Shown here in pieces: positions 17,360 to 25,459 of a stretch of DNA of 64,000 bases. Location of the stretch: positions 1 to 64,000 of the forward strand of contig JBFMAL010000002.1 of assembly GCA_040755615.1 (NCBI GenBank). Reading direction: 5' to 3'. The translations under genes and the position numbers were made by a program. The DNA is from DYEP01 sp040755615 (GTDB lineage: Bacteria; Bacillota; Sulfobacillia; DUSP01; DYEP01). Under the pieces are notes generated by a model. That model made no database searches and was not told where the DNA came from. It worked only from the letters and a program-made list of their open reading frames with translations. The number at the start of each line of letters is the position of its first letter. Position 1 is the stretch's first letter.

Positions 17360-17534
17360 CCCCCTTAGGTTATGCTATTCCAGTGAAGGAACCGGTATAA
17401 CTGCAGGCAGTTGCATCCACACTTGCCGGTGCGCTGCCTTTGACGCTGGAGAGCCATCCGCCGGGCCTTCTTGCCGCGGTCTCTGGGAATATCCCTCCTG
17501 CCAATACGTAAGACTATTCAGCTGGTGATGCAAT

Positions 17535-18719
17535 GTGGAGTATGACGTGATCGTTGTAGGAGGGGGGCCTTCCGGGGCCACCGCCGCGGCATACCTTGCC
17601 GGCTCAGGTCACTCCGTGCTGGTGCTCGAAAAGGGCCCGAGGGGGCGAAGCAAGCCCTGCGCCGGGGGCCTCACCGCCTCAGCTGTGAGTGAACTGGGGT
17701 TTCACCTGCCTCGCTCCGTTCTCGGCCGTCCCATCTACGCCCTGAGGCTGGTGTGCTGCGGCAGGACGCGCGAGGTACGGCGAAAAGAACCGTTCATGTG
17801 GGTCACCCGCAGGGATCTCCTGGACCAATACCTCCTCGACAACGCAGCCAGGGCAGGGGCGACCGTGCAGAACGAGGAAGCCGCGATTGATATCTCCCGG
17901 ACGCAGGCCGGGGTTACCGTGACGACCCGAGCAGGTTCTTACAGGGGGCGACTACTGATACTAGCAAGCGGTGTACGAAGCGGGCTGGTTCGCAAGGCGG
18001 GGCTTCACATAACAACGCCGCTCGGCTGGTGCACTGTAGCCGTCGTACCCGCATCAAACATCGCGCCCGATGACACTGTGTTGGTGGAATACGATTTTGG
18101 AGGCAAGGGTTACGGCTGGGCATTCCCGGGAGTGAACTACATGAACATCGGGTACGGTTGTCATCCTCCTCTCTCATCACAAGTCGGCACCCTGTTTGAG
18201 TCGTTCGTCTCAAGCCACGGGCTGCCTGAGCCGAAGACGCGCGCTGTCTGGCCCGTTCCCCTAGGAGGGGGCGGAAGATTCAGCCTGTCCGCCGACTCGG
18301 CAATAGTGGTGGGAGATGCAGCCGGCATGGCCGATCCGTTTACGGGAGAGGGGCTCCGGTACGCATTCAGATCTGGTCGGCTCGCCGCCCAAGCTGCTGG
18401 CGCCGCGCTCTCTGCCTACTGGTACCCGCCAAAGAGCGCCCTCTCATGCTACGACCGGGCGTGCAGGGCAAGCATCTTCCGTGAACTGGCAGCGGCGCGA
18501 AGGGTCGTATGCGCGGCCTCCAAGCTGCACCGGCTATTTGAGCGGGTTATGCTGAGACCCGGCATGGCGGAGAGCATCCAGGACCTGTTGACCGGGCGAG
18601 GAGGTTACGGCGCCTTGGCTGCGAGAGCACTCCTGTGTATGTTTAGTGCGGGTTCGGGCCCGGCCGGGAGGCCCGAACCTATAACCAGTGAAGTGAGTCA
18701 AGGAGACGGGCCACCGTGA
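17535..18719 (+). CDS. Geranylgeranyl-reductase-family flavoprotein
   Basis: The 394-residue FAD oxidoreductase has the dinucleotide motif VVGGGPSGATAAAYLA at residues 7-22, a cysteine-containing GRSKPCAGGL loop and the second FAD motif GDAAGMADPFTGEGLRYA. This family saturates isoprenoid chains of lipids, quinones or carotenoid-like molecules; the substrate here is unknown. The start is GTG 17535. Its last 41 bases overlap the end of the convergent acuC, so the two transcripts are complementary at their 3' ends. Confidence 0.85.
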   Translation: MEYDVIVVGGGPSGATAAAYLAGSGHSVLVLEKGPRGRSKPCAGGLTASAVSELGFHLPRSVLGRPIYALRLVCCGRTREVRRKEPFMWVTRRDLLDQYLLDNAARAGATVQNEEAAIDISRTQAGVTVTTRAGSYRGRLLILASGVRSGLVRKAGLHITTPLGWCTVAVVPASNIAPDDTVLVEYDFGGKGYGWAFPGVNYMNIGYGCHPPLSSQVGTLFESFVSSHGLPEPKTRAVWPVPLGGGGRFSLSADSAIVVGDAAGMADPFTGEGLRYAFRSGRLAAQAAGAALSAYWYPPKSALSCYDRACRASIFRELAAARRVVCAASKLHRLFERVMLRPGMAESIQDLLTGRGGYGALAARALLCMFSAGSGPAGRPEPITSEVSQGDGPP

Positions 18720-19806
18720 GCCGATTCACCTCGTAAACAGGCATCTGGCATTTTGGGGTGTTTTCGTCTCTCAGCCTCACCGGCAGAGGCACCGGGCTGA
18801 TACCGCGCCAGCGTGCTCTCCAGTCATGCGGCGTGTCGGGGGTAGGGATGCGGTCTGACAGTTCGGCCCAGAGCAGGGTCCATATGCGCGGGACCACGCT
18901 GAATATGTCGTAGCCTCCCCCGCCCAACACCACGAGCCGGCCCGCGCAAAGGCGGTGGCTGAGCTGGTGTATGGACCTGGCGGCGTGGATGAACGCAGTG
19001 CTTGTGAGGGAGAGGTGGCTTAAGGGATCGAGGTAATGCGCGTCGCAGCCGAACTGAAGCACGATGATGTCTGGGCAAAAACGCGAGAGCAGCCGCGGGA
19101 CTACGCTGTCAAAGCAGTAGATCCACGATTCGTCATCGGTAAAGGGCTCAAGCGGCACGTTGACTGAATACCCAACGCCCCGTCCCTCACCCAGCTCATG
19201 GATGCCGCCTGAGCCTGGAAACAGGTACCTTCCGCTTTCATGTATGGAGAGTGTCAGCACGTCCGGGTCGTCGTAGAACTCCCACTGAACGCCGTCGCCG
19301 TGATGGGCGTCAAGGTCAACGTAGGCGACTCTCATGCGATAGTGTTTTCGCAAGAGCCTGATGCCCACCGAGATATCGTTGTAGATGCAGAAGCCCGACG
19401 CGCAGGCGCGGTGCGCGTGATGCAGCCCGCCGGCCAGGTTGACGGCGTGCGAGGCCAGGCCGCGCGCGACTATGGCGCACGCCCTTATGGTCGCTCCCAC
19501 CACAAGCGAGCCGGCCCGATGCATGTCAGGAAACACCGGGTTGTCCTCGGTTCCAAGGCCAAACAAAGATGCGTCCATCTTCTCCCCCTGGCCGAGCCGC
19601 CTGACAATGTTCACGTACTGGGGCGAGTGTACCGTCCTCAAAAGCCTTTGAGAAGCGGGCCTGGGGAGGATCATCTCCCGCGGGAACAGAAGGCCCATGT
19701 CCGCCATAAGGCTCCGTGCCAGTTCAAGTCTTAGCGGGTTGAACGGATGTTCCTTTCCAAAGCGGTAAGCCAGAAACCTCTCGGAGTGGATGTATGCCGC
19801 CTTCAT
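18679..19806 (-). CDS. acuC: AcuC, histone-deacetylase-family protein deacetylase
   Basis: The 375-residue enzyme has the arginase/HDAC fold. GGLHHAHR gives the paired histidines, DLDAHHGDGVQ the zinc ligands and LGGGGYD the C-terminal loop. In Bacillus subtilis AcuC removes the acetyl group that AcuA puts on acetyl-CoA synthetase and so reactivates it. Third gene of acuABC, 17 bases after acuB. Confidence 0.93.
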   Translation of the reverse strand: MKAAYIHSERFLAYRFGKEHPFNPLRLELARSLMADMGLLFPREMILPRPASQRLLRTVHSPQYVNIVRRLGQGEKMDASLFGLGTEDNPVFPDMHRAGSLVVGATIRACAIVARGLASHAVNLAGGLHHAHRACASGFCIYNDISVGIRLLRKHYRMRVAYVDLDAHHGDGVQWEFYDDPDVLTLSIHESGRYLFPGSGGIHELGEGRGVGYSVNVPLEPFTDDESWIYCFDSVVPRLLSRFCPDIIVLQFGCDAHYLDPLSHLSLTSTAFIHAARSIHQLSHRLCAGRLVVLGGGGYDIFSVVPRIWTLLWAELSDRIPTPDTPHDWRARWRGISPVPLPVRLRDENTPKCQMPVYEVNRLTVARLLDSLHWL

Positions 19807-19823
19807 CCGTTGTCTCGCCTCTT

Positions 19824-20456
19824 TCAGCGTTTATCGGGAGGCCATACGACCTCGTAACCCAGGGCTTCGACCGCCTGTCTTAACGGCCGCGGGTCGATGG
19901 TGGCGATCCGAAAGACCAGCGAACGAAAGCCTTCCTTCTTTGAGGCAGGCGTGATGACGCTTATGATGTTCACACCGAAATCACGAATGACCGAGGCGAC
20001 TGATGCCAGATGTCCCGGGGTATCCGGTACCACCACCTCAAAACGGGAACTGGGACGGGAGACTCCCATGAGTTCCACGAGGCAGCGCAGGATGTCGGTC
20101 TCAGTGAGAATGCCGACAAGCGCGCCTCCCTTCACAACCGGCAGGCAACCTATCCTGTGCACGTACATGAGCCTGGCTGCATCTTCTACCGGATCCAGCG
20201 GGTGCGCAGTTATCGGCGGTGATTTCATGACCTCTCCCACTCGGAGCACGGAGAGACGGTCTATGTTCTCCTGCCGCAGCACGGCGGGACTCATGTCCCG
20301 GAGATCCCTGTCGGTCAATATGCCTGCTAGTCTATCCCCGTCTAGCACCGGAAGGTGCCTGATCCGTTCCTTCTGCAGAGTAGTAAGAGCATGGCACAGC
20401 GAGTCGGAAACATTGACTGTGACGACCCGGGTACTCATGATGTCCGCAACCAGCAT
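19824..20456 (-). CDS. acuB: AcuB, CBS-pair and ACT domain protein
   Basis: The 210-residue protein has two CBS domains (about residues 1-60, LVADIMSTRVVTV onward, and 75-130) and a C-terminal ACT-like domain (FEVVVPDTPGHLASVASVIR). The CBS pair suggests adenylate sensing. AGGGGG lies upstream, inside the acuA stop region. In B. subtilis acuB lies in the same operon; its exact function remains poorly defined. Confidence 0.92.
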   Translation of the reverse strand: MLVADIMSTRVVTVNVSDSLCHALTTLQKERIRHLPVLDGDRLAGILTDRDLRDMSPAVLRQENIDRLSVLRVGEVMKSPPITAHPLDPVEDAARLMYVHRIGCLPVVKGGALVGILTETDILRCLVELMGVSRPSSRFEVVVPDTPGHLASVASVIRDFGVNIISVITPASKKEGFRSLVFRIATIDPRPLRQAVEALGYEVVWPPDKR

Positions 20457-20459
20457 GTC

Positions 20460-21071
20460 CTAACCCCCTTTGGACTTGTATCTCAATCTTTCAAACCGCG
20501 CTTTTGTATTTAAGGACACGTTTTTGCCCACGCGTACCATTAACATATTCGCGGGGTGGTAGAGGATGTCGGGATCGTCCGTGCCCATCCTGATGAGCCC
20601 CACGCGGGACAGCAGCTTCTCCAGCATCCCCCGGTACTCCCATACGGAAAGCCCCGTACCTTTCAGATCCCAATGCCAGGAGTATTCGGTAGATATGACG
20701 ATGTAATCCTCCATGGCAGGATCGGAAAACGCGTATTCGAGGAGCCGTCTGCCCACTCCGGAGTTTCTGAATTCCGGGGCGACCTCGATCCCCCCCATAG
20801 CGAGTATCCCCTCCGAGCCTTCCGCGCCCCAGCGCTCAAAGGGTTCAGGCGGGTGAAAGGCGATGTAGCCGATGAGGACGCACTCGTGCGATGCGCAGTA
20901 CAGCCTGCCGCCTGCTACGGATACGACAGAAAGCAAGGCCTGCTTTTGGCGTTCGGGCGTGCGAAACGCTGCAAGCCCCGTGTGCATGTGGAGACGCTCG
21001 AGTTCATCGCGGCTGCTCGCTCTCCAGATACTCACCTGTCCATGTCTTGTGTCAACGGTAATAGGATTCAA
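20460..21071 (-). CDS. acuA: AcuA, GNAT protein acetyltransferase
   Basis: The 203-residue GNAT enzyme carries the acetyl-CoA loop VAPEFRNSGVGRRLLEYAF (near 108-126). B. subtilis AcuA acetylates and switches off acetyl-CoA synthetase. I chose TTG 21071 because GGAGGG is six bases upstream, whereas ATG 21089 lies before that site. First gene of acuABC. No acsA is in this window, so the target gene must lie elsewhere. Confidence 0.9.
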   Translation of the reverse strand: MNPITVDTRHGQVSIWRASSRDELERLHMHTGLAAFRTPERQKQALLSVVSVAGGRLYCASHECVLIGYIAFHPPEPFERWGAEGSEGILAMGGIEVAPEFRNSGVGRRLLEYAFSDPAMEDYIVISTEYSWHWDLKGTGLSVWEYRGMLEKLLSRVGLIRMGTDDPDILYHPANMLMVRVGKNVSLNTKARFERLRYKSKGG

Positions 21072-21200
21072 GTCCTTCCCTCCGTACATTCCATGTATTT
21101 GAGCTTCGCGAGTCGCGGATAACTCTCCTGCCGTTTGTTGGTTCCGTAAAGAACAGTTGGCACATAAGATGACCTGACAGCGTTTTTCGGAGGTGCGAAG

Positions 21201-21350
21201 ATGGCTAAATTGGATTGCCCGAAGTGTGGATGCAAGCGATGCAGCGAATACCGAATCGGTATAGTCTTCTTAAAAACCGGCGATGAGCATACCTACTGGA
21301 TGGTATGCCCCGAGTGCGGCAACAGGTGGCTGGTCATCACGAAAGGATAG
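21201..21350 (+). CDS. Small zinc-ribbon protein, 49 residues
   Basis: The product starts MAKLDCPKCGCKRC and ends with CPECGNRWLVITKG, giving two CxxC pairs about 27 residues apart, a TFIIS-like zinc ribbon. CGGAGGTG precedes the ATG by five bases. It is divergent from acuA and stands alone. Function is unknown; such ribbons often bind nucleic acid or protein. Confidence 0.8.
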   Translation: MAKLDCPKCGCKRCSEYRIGIVFLKTGDEHTYWMVCPECGNRWLVITKG

Positions 21351-21469
21351 ACAGTATTGAACCTCCTGACTAAATTCAGAGGATTCCGGGTTTTACTTCC
21401 CGTGAACTTCGTGCCTGCCCCGGGTACGCGCTCATAGAAGTCCCTGGGCCGTAGGCCCGACTGCATACC

Positions 21470-21663
21470 GGCGGAAGATGCCGGCGCCAGCAACCATTTT
21501 GAGGTCGCTATCGCCGTTGCAACCATGCTGTTTTGGCTCTATTCAGGTGCGGCCCTCGCCACAGTGGTGGGGGGTGCTTATCGAGGTGCCGGTAATGCTC
21601 GCGCTCGTGCAGATATGCCTGCGAACACGGCACTTTTTCCCCACCAAGGTTATTAGCCCCTAA
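21470..21663 (+). pseudogene. Fragment of ACR3-type arsenite efflux pump
   Basis: Only the last 60 or so residues survive: ASNHFEVAIAVATMLFWLYS, then GAALATVVG, then after one frameshift VLIEVPVMLALVQICLRTRH. This is the conserved C-terminal helix region of ACR3 permeases. The remaining 280 residues are absent. It is followed by a broken arsR, so this is the remains of an arsenic resistance locus. Confidence 0.75.
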
Positions 21664-21682
21664 AGGGGGGGGGGGGGCACAC

Positions 21683-22038
21683 TTGCACGTGCTCTTAAAA
21701 AGGCTACGGGCGATTGCCGAGCCAAACCGGCTCGCGATACTCGGACTCCTTCATGGCAGTGAGCTGTGTCTCTGTGAGATCGAAGATATCATGCGCATGA
21801 GCCAGCCCAGGGCCTAACAGCATCTGCGGATCCTCAAGAGGCAGGGCTGGTTCTGGAAAGAAAAGAAGGGCGCTGGAGTCTCTTCCGCATCAACAAACAA
21901 GTTTGGGATGACCTGCTCGATGTGCTTTCCCGGTTTCCCGGCGCGGATCTTTCTATCGTGGACGGAACGGGCGAGCTGAATCGAAAGCTCCAGGGAGAAA
22001 AAGAACGCCCGATGGCCGAGTGCCGAAGGTTGATGTGA
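21683..22038 (+). pseudogene. arsR: ArsR-family repressor, in-frame stop and frameshift
   Basis: The reading LKRLRAIAEPNRLAILGLL, then CLCEIEDIMRMSQPRA, then HLRILKRQG is a winged-helix ArsR domain. An internal TAA stands in the recognition helix region near 21816 and one frameshift near 21852 is needed to reach LVLERKEGRWSLFRINKQV and the end at 22038. The CLCE position matches a metal-binding cysteine site of arsenite sensors. A run of 13 G residues precedes the start. Confidence 0.8.
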
Positions 22039-22087
22039 ATGCAGCGAGGGCCCGACGCAGGGGCCCTCGCTTACTTCTGCTTGCCGG

Positions 22088-23026
22088 CTACCTCTGGAAC
22101 TGACCGTATTGGCTGCCCATACCGTACCCATAGCCAGTCTGACCGATGTTTCCCTGCTCCCCGATGTTGGATGCGTGTCTTGCCCACGAGGGAAGATTCA
22201 CGTTTGCGTAAGGGTTATACCCCGCGCCGGTCGCCTGATACCCTCCCTGGTACCTTGAGACCCCGTACTGGGAGGTGGCGCCAGGCTCCTGGTAGGTTTG
22301 AGCGGTGGAATGTGCCCAGGGGGGAAGCGGGACGTTTTGGTAAGGGTTGTATCCTGCGCCTGCCATGCCTGCTCCGTACTGCTGTCCGTAGCCCCCGGTG
22401 AATCCGGTCTGATATGCCGAAGAAGGCATTTCCTCCTGCCTCGTGGCTTGTGAGACGTGCCTTGCCCAGCTGGGAAGAGGTACCGAGGCATAAGGGTTAT
22501 AGGTGCCGAACTGCTGCCCGGCGCCATACTGACCCGTCTGGTATGTGCCCGCGTACCCATAACCTCCTGTCTGGTACTGGGAGCTGGGACCTGCCTCCTG
22601 GGGGATCTGCGAAGTGCTGCGGGCCCACTCCGGCAGCGGCACGTTCTGGTAGGGATTGTACCCTGTCTGGAAGCCTCCCTGCGTACCATACATGGGCTGA
22701 CCATATTGCTGCCCATATGCCTGCTGGCCATATGTTTGCTGACCTGTTCTTGCTTGACCTATCATGTTTTCCACCATACTCCTCGTCTGATTTATTGTTT
22801 GCTGATCTGCCTGTTTAACCGGATAGTGCCCGGTCGCGTGAAGATACTGGTGAAGTCTTAGCACATTATCGTGAACATCATTGTGCATCTGCAAGAATGT
22901 GTGTTTCACCTGCTGGTTTGAGGATTCCAGCGCAGCCATATGATACTGGTCCGCCAGGAGCTTCTCATTAGACCATATATCAAAGGCTATCTCCGGATCT
23001 GACATGCGCCCGAAAGTCTGAACCAA
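22088..23026 (-). CDS. CotF-domain spore coat protein with four NPY/LPxWAR repeats
   Basis: The 312-residue product starts at TTG 23026, seven bases after AAAGGAGG. Residues 7-85 form a CotF-like four-helix domain (EIAFDIWSNEKLLADQYHMA). The rest is Gln/Gly/Tyr-rich low complexity carrying four copies, about 50 residues apart (near 123, 176, 226, 270), of YNPYxNVPLPxWARxxS. CotF proteins are coat components of endospores. The repeats may bind partners or crosslink by tyrosine. It lies directly downstream of a 60-residue companion. Confidence 0.85.
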   Translation of the reverse strand: MVQTFGRMSDPEIAFDIWSNEKLLADQYHMAALESSNQQVKHTFLQMHNDVHDNVLRLHQYLHATGHYPVKQADQQTINQTRSMVENMIGQARTGQQTYGQQAYGQQYGQPMYGTQGGFQTGYNPYQNVPLPEWARSTSQIPQEAGPSSQYQTGGYGYAGTYQTGQYGAGQQFGTYNPYASVPLPSWARHVSQATRQEEMPSSAYQTGFTGGYGQQYGAGMAGAGYNPYQNVPLPPWAHSTAQTYQEPGATSQYGVSRYQGGYQATGAGYNPYANVNLPSWARHASNIGEQGNIGQTGYGYGMGSQYGQFQR

Positions 23027-23056
23027 AACCGCGCCTCCTTTCGTTAGTAGCAAGTG

Positions 23057-23239
23057 TTACCTTATCTGACCGGAAAGCTGATCTAGGTGTCTTTGATGTG
23101 TCTGGTGGATCTCGCTCATGAGCTGTCGTAACTGCGGATCCGTGCATTGCTGGATCATGGCGGGCAGTTTTCTCACAACCACGGTCTCAGCCCGCACGCA
23201 TTCTTCGATCATACCAAGTTCCTTGTCGGTCAGCGGCAC
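23057..23239 (-). CDS. Small CotF-like companion protein
   Basis: The product of about 60 residues is helical (LTDKELGMIEECVRAETVVV, then HQTHQRHLDQLSGQIR) and resembles half of a CotF-type helical unit. The GTG at 23239 has AAAGGGGG at seven bases; ATG 23245 is one base from that site and TTG 23278 has none. It is the first gene of a two-gene unit with the repeat-bearing coat protein. Confidence 0.7.
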   Translation of the reverse strand: MPLTDKELGMIEECVRAETVVVRKLPAMIQQCTDPQLRQLMSEIHQTHQRHLDQLSGQIR

Positions 23240-23346
23240 GTACATACCCCCTTTGTCAAAACGATCATAATCCGCCAACAGTAGAGTTCGTAAGCGCCAC
23301 GTTCTTTATTCCCAAGATGTAGCAGCCAGTTTGTGGGTAAGGTAGC

Positions 23347-23484
23347 ATGAATTTCAAGTGCCTGCCGCGTGGGGAAGGGAAGCAAGAGGAGCTCATCGCG
23401 GTTTTTGGTTTGGGCAACACAGTCAAAGAAGGCCGGATGTACGAAGCCACGGTCTTGACAAGCCAGGGTTTTTTCTGTAAATAG
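23347..23484 (+). CDS. Possible small protein, 45 residues
   Basis: An ATG frame gives MNFKCLPRGEGKQEELIAVF and ends VLTSQGFFCK just before the FmdB-like gene. The composition is protein-like and TAAGGTA precedes the ATG, but there is no recognised domain. It could be a real small cistron transcribed with the zinc-ribbon gene or chance. Confidence 0.4.
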   Translation: MNFKCLPRGEGKQEELIAVFGLGNTVKEGRMYEATVLTSQGFFCK

Positions 23485-23500
23485 ATCCTTGGAGGGATGA

Positions 23501-23746
23501 ATGATGCCTACGTACGAGTATAGATGCCCAAAGTGCGGTGACTTTGAGGTCGTTCAGCGCATAACCGAAGACGCCCTCCTGCACTGCCCTGCGTGCGGGG
23601 CTCCCGTCCACCGGCTTATCGGAAGGAACATTGGCGTGGTGTTCAAGGGAAGCGGCTTTTACTGCACTGACAACAGGAAGAAGCCCGCAGGGGAAGAGGC
23701 CTCGGAGTCGGAATCGCCAGTCACGTCAAAAGACAAGAGCGCATGA
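23501..23746 (+). CDS. FmdB-family zinc-ribbon protein
   Basis: The 81-residue product has the N-terminal MPTYEYRCPKCGDFEVVQRI ribbon with a second pair CPACG, then GSGFYCTD, the full FmdB/CxxC signature. The acidic, serine-rich tail is typical. GGAGGG precedes two successive ATGs. The family is linked by name to formamidase regulation, but its function is generally unknown. Confidence 0.85.
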   Translation: MMPTYEYRCPKCGDFEVVQRITEDALLHCPACGAPVHRLIGRNIGVVFKGSGFYCTDNRKKPAGEEASESESPVTSKDKSA

Positions 23747-24096
23747 AGCGGCGCCCGCAGACGCGGGCGTTGCTTCTTGTCGAGGACCTTCAGTCCCGCG
23801 GGGGCGGCTGCCCTGGACGAGCGACGCCATGACAAACCCTGGTGTGTTATCCGGAGTGACTACCCTGCGCCAGCCGCCCGTCCGGTCAGTCACCCATACA
23901 GTCTCCCCCTGTAAAAGAGTGCGGATGGCAGGGTGCTAGTGCTGGGCCCTGAGCGCAGGTTCACGGTCACACCTACGATGACGCTTTCCTCGCCCACTCG
24001 CTTCCGTCCGCAGTGCAAGTCAACTATGGCCAATTGCCGTAAGCAGAGGCTCTGGAGCCTTTCAACCAGTCCTCTTTCGGTCTCGCCGGGGGCCAC
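23726..24096 (-). pseudogene. Bacterial SH3-domain protein, frameshifted
   Basis: The minus strand reads GVTVNLRSGPSTS, then after a frameshift near 23940 GETVWVTDRTGGWRRVVTPD and TPGFVMASLV, a clear SH3b fold as in cell-wall binding proteins. An upstream stop near 24130 removes any signal peptide, so it looks like an incomplete, broken gene. The end overlaps the FmdB-like gene by about 20 bases on the other strand. Confidence 0.65.
23752..23776 (+). terminator. Terminator after the FmdB-like gene
   Basis: CGCCCGC (23752-23758) pairs with GCGGGCG (23763-23769) and is followed by TTGCTTCTTGT, six bases after the stop. The T-run is interrupted. Confidence 0.5.
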
Positions 24097-24277
24097 CTCC
24101 GGAGCAGTCCCGAGGGCCTTCTCTGCTCCTTAAGCCTCAGCCTTAAGCTTTTCATGCTGTCAGTGAAGTCGCCCGCGCGCCCGTCACCCCCAGCTGCACC
24201 TTATGCAAACAGGCGGCGGGTCGACACAAAAACCGCAGGGGGCGTACCGCGTACGCCCCCGTTTCTTCACAAGACCG

Positions 24278-25459
24278 CTACTTATAGGCTTCCTGGAACT
24301 CGCGCTTTATGCTTTCGAGCAGCGCGCCATCTGACATTACCCGTGATGCCGCCAGCGCCAGTGATTTCGCTCCCAGCAATATGGCTTCTCTCGATTCAGG
24401 CGCACCCGCCGCCTGGCAGTACTCGGGGGTGTGCGCAGGTATACCTTCAGGCACAATCTGTATATATCCATGCACCGAGGGAACGACGTGACTTACGTTC
24501 CCCATATCAGTGGAACCCATCGTAGGTCTTGCTGGCATGATACGCTCCACTCCCAGGTCGCGCCACGCCTGCTCCAGCTGGTTCGCCAGGATGCTGTTGG
24601 TGACCATGTTATCGAACGAGAGTTCAAAGTTCCTAGTGCTGAGCCTTGCGCCTGTGGCGAGCGCCGCCCCCTCCGCGCACCGCATCACCTTCCCCACCAC
24701 AGCGTCGAGGTACGTCCTGCTCGCGGCCCTCACGTAGAACCGGGCCACCGCCCTGTCAGGCACGATGTTTGGCGCCTTGCCGCCTTCTGTGATAATGCCG
24801 TGTATCCTGACTTCGTCCTTTACGTGTTGCCGGAGCGCATTGATGCCATTGAAGAGCTGAATCACCGCGTCCAGGGCGTTGATACCTTCGTGCGGCGAGG
24901 CTGCTGCGTGCGCAGCCTTTCCCTCGTAGGCAAATTCGATAGCATCCATAGCCAGCGAGTTGCTCTGCGCAGTGGTGCGGTCCCCGGGATGGATCATCAT
25001 AGCGAAGTCTACGTCACGAAATGCGCCGTTCTCGCAGAAGATCACCTTTGCCCCGTTGGTTTCTTCCGCAGGCGTGCCGAACAGCACAACTTCTCCGCCC
25101 AGCTCATCGATGACCTCTCCGAGCGCGACCGCGGCACCAAGGCCAATGGCTGCGATCAGGTTGTGCCCGCAGGCGTGCCCGAGACCCGGCAGCGCATCGT
25201 ACTCCGCGAGAAAGCCCACCCGCGGCCCTGGCCTTGTGCCTTTGTGTGCGCGGAACGCCGTGGGCATCCCGTATAGCCCCTGCTGCACAGAAAACCCGTG
25301 CTGCCGCAGCCGGTCGCAAAGAAGCGCCGACGCCCTGAATTCTTCCCCACCCAGTTCGGGGTTCTTGTGGATCTCCTGTGACACGTCAAACAGCATGTCA
25401 CCGAGGCCGTCCACTGCGGCTATGATCCTCTGTTCAATGTCGTTTGTCAATCTACTCAT
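24278..25459 (-). CDS. M20D-family amidohydrolase (AbgB/aminoacylase type)
   Basis: The 393-residue enzyme has the di-metal site GLGHACGHNLIAA (near 105), PAEETNGAK with the catalytic glutamate and a dimerisation domain (about 190-300). Relatives split p-aminobenzoyl-glutamate, N-acyl amino acids or dipeptides. ATG 25459 overlaps the stop of the upstream M20 gene (ATGAGTAG), so the two are coupled. It closes the operon that begins with the D-aminoacylase type gene. Confidence 0.88.
   Translation of the reverse strand: MSRLTNDIEQRIIAAVDGLGDMLFDVSQEIHKNPELGGEEFRASALLCDRLRQHGFSVQQGLYGMPTAFRAHKGTRPGPRVGFLAEYDALPGLGHACGHNLIAAIGLGAAVALGEVIDELGGEVVLFGTPAEETNGAKVIFCENGAFRDVDFAMMIHPGDRTTAQSNSLAMDAIEFAYEGKAAHAAASPHEGINALDAVIQLFNGINALRQHVKDEVRIHGIITEGGKAPNIVPDRAVARFYVRAASRTYLDAVVGKVMRCAEGAALATGARLSTRNFELSFDNMVTNSILANQLEQAWRDLGVERIMPARPTMGSTDMGNVSHVVPSVHGYIQIVPEGIPAHTPEYCQAAGAPESREAILLGAKSLALAASRVMSDGALLESIKREFQEAYK

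Noticed and set aside
22120..22700. DNA repeats suggesting a CRISPR array
   Set aside because: The repeats encode the four protein repeats, are imperfect, and have no constant-length spacers.
22198..22731. Antisense frames across the repeat region of the coat protein gene
   Set aside because: Long open frames arise from the repetitive DNA; the CotF frame explains the region.
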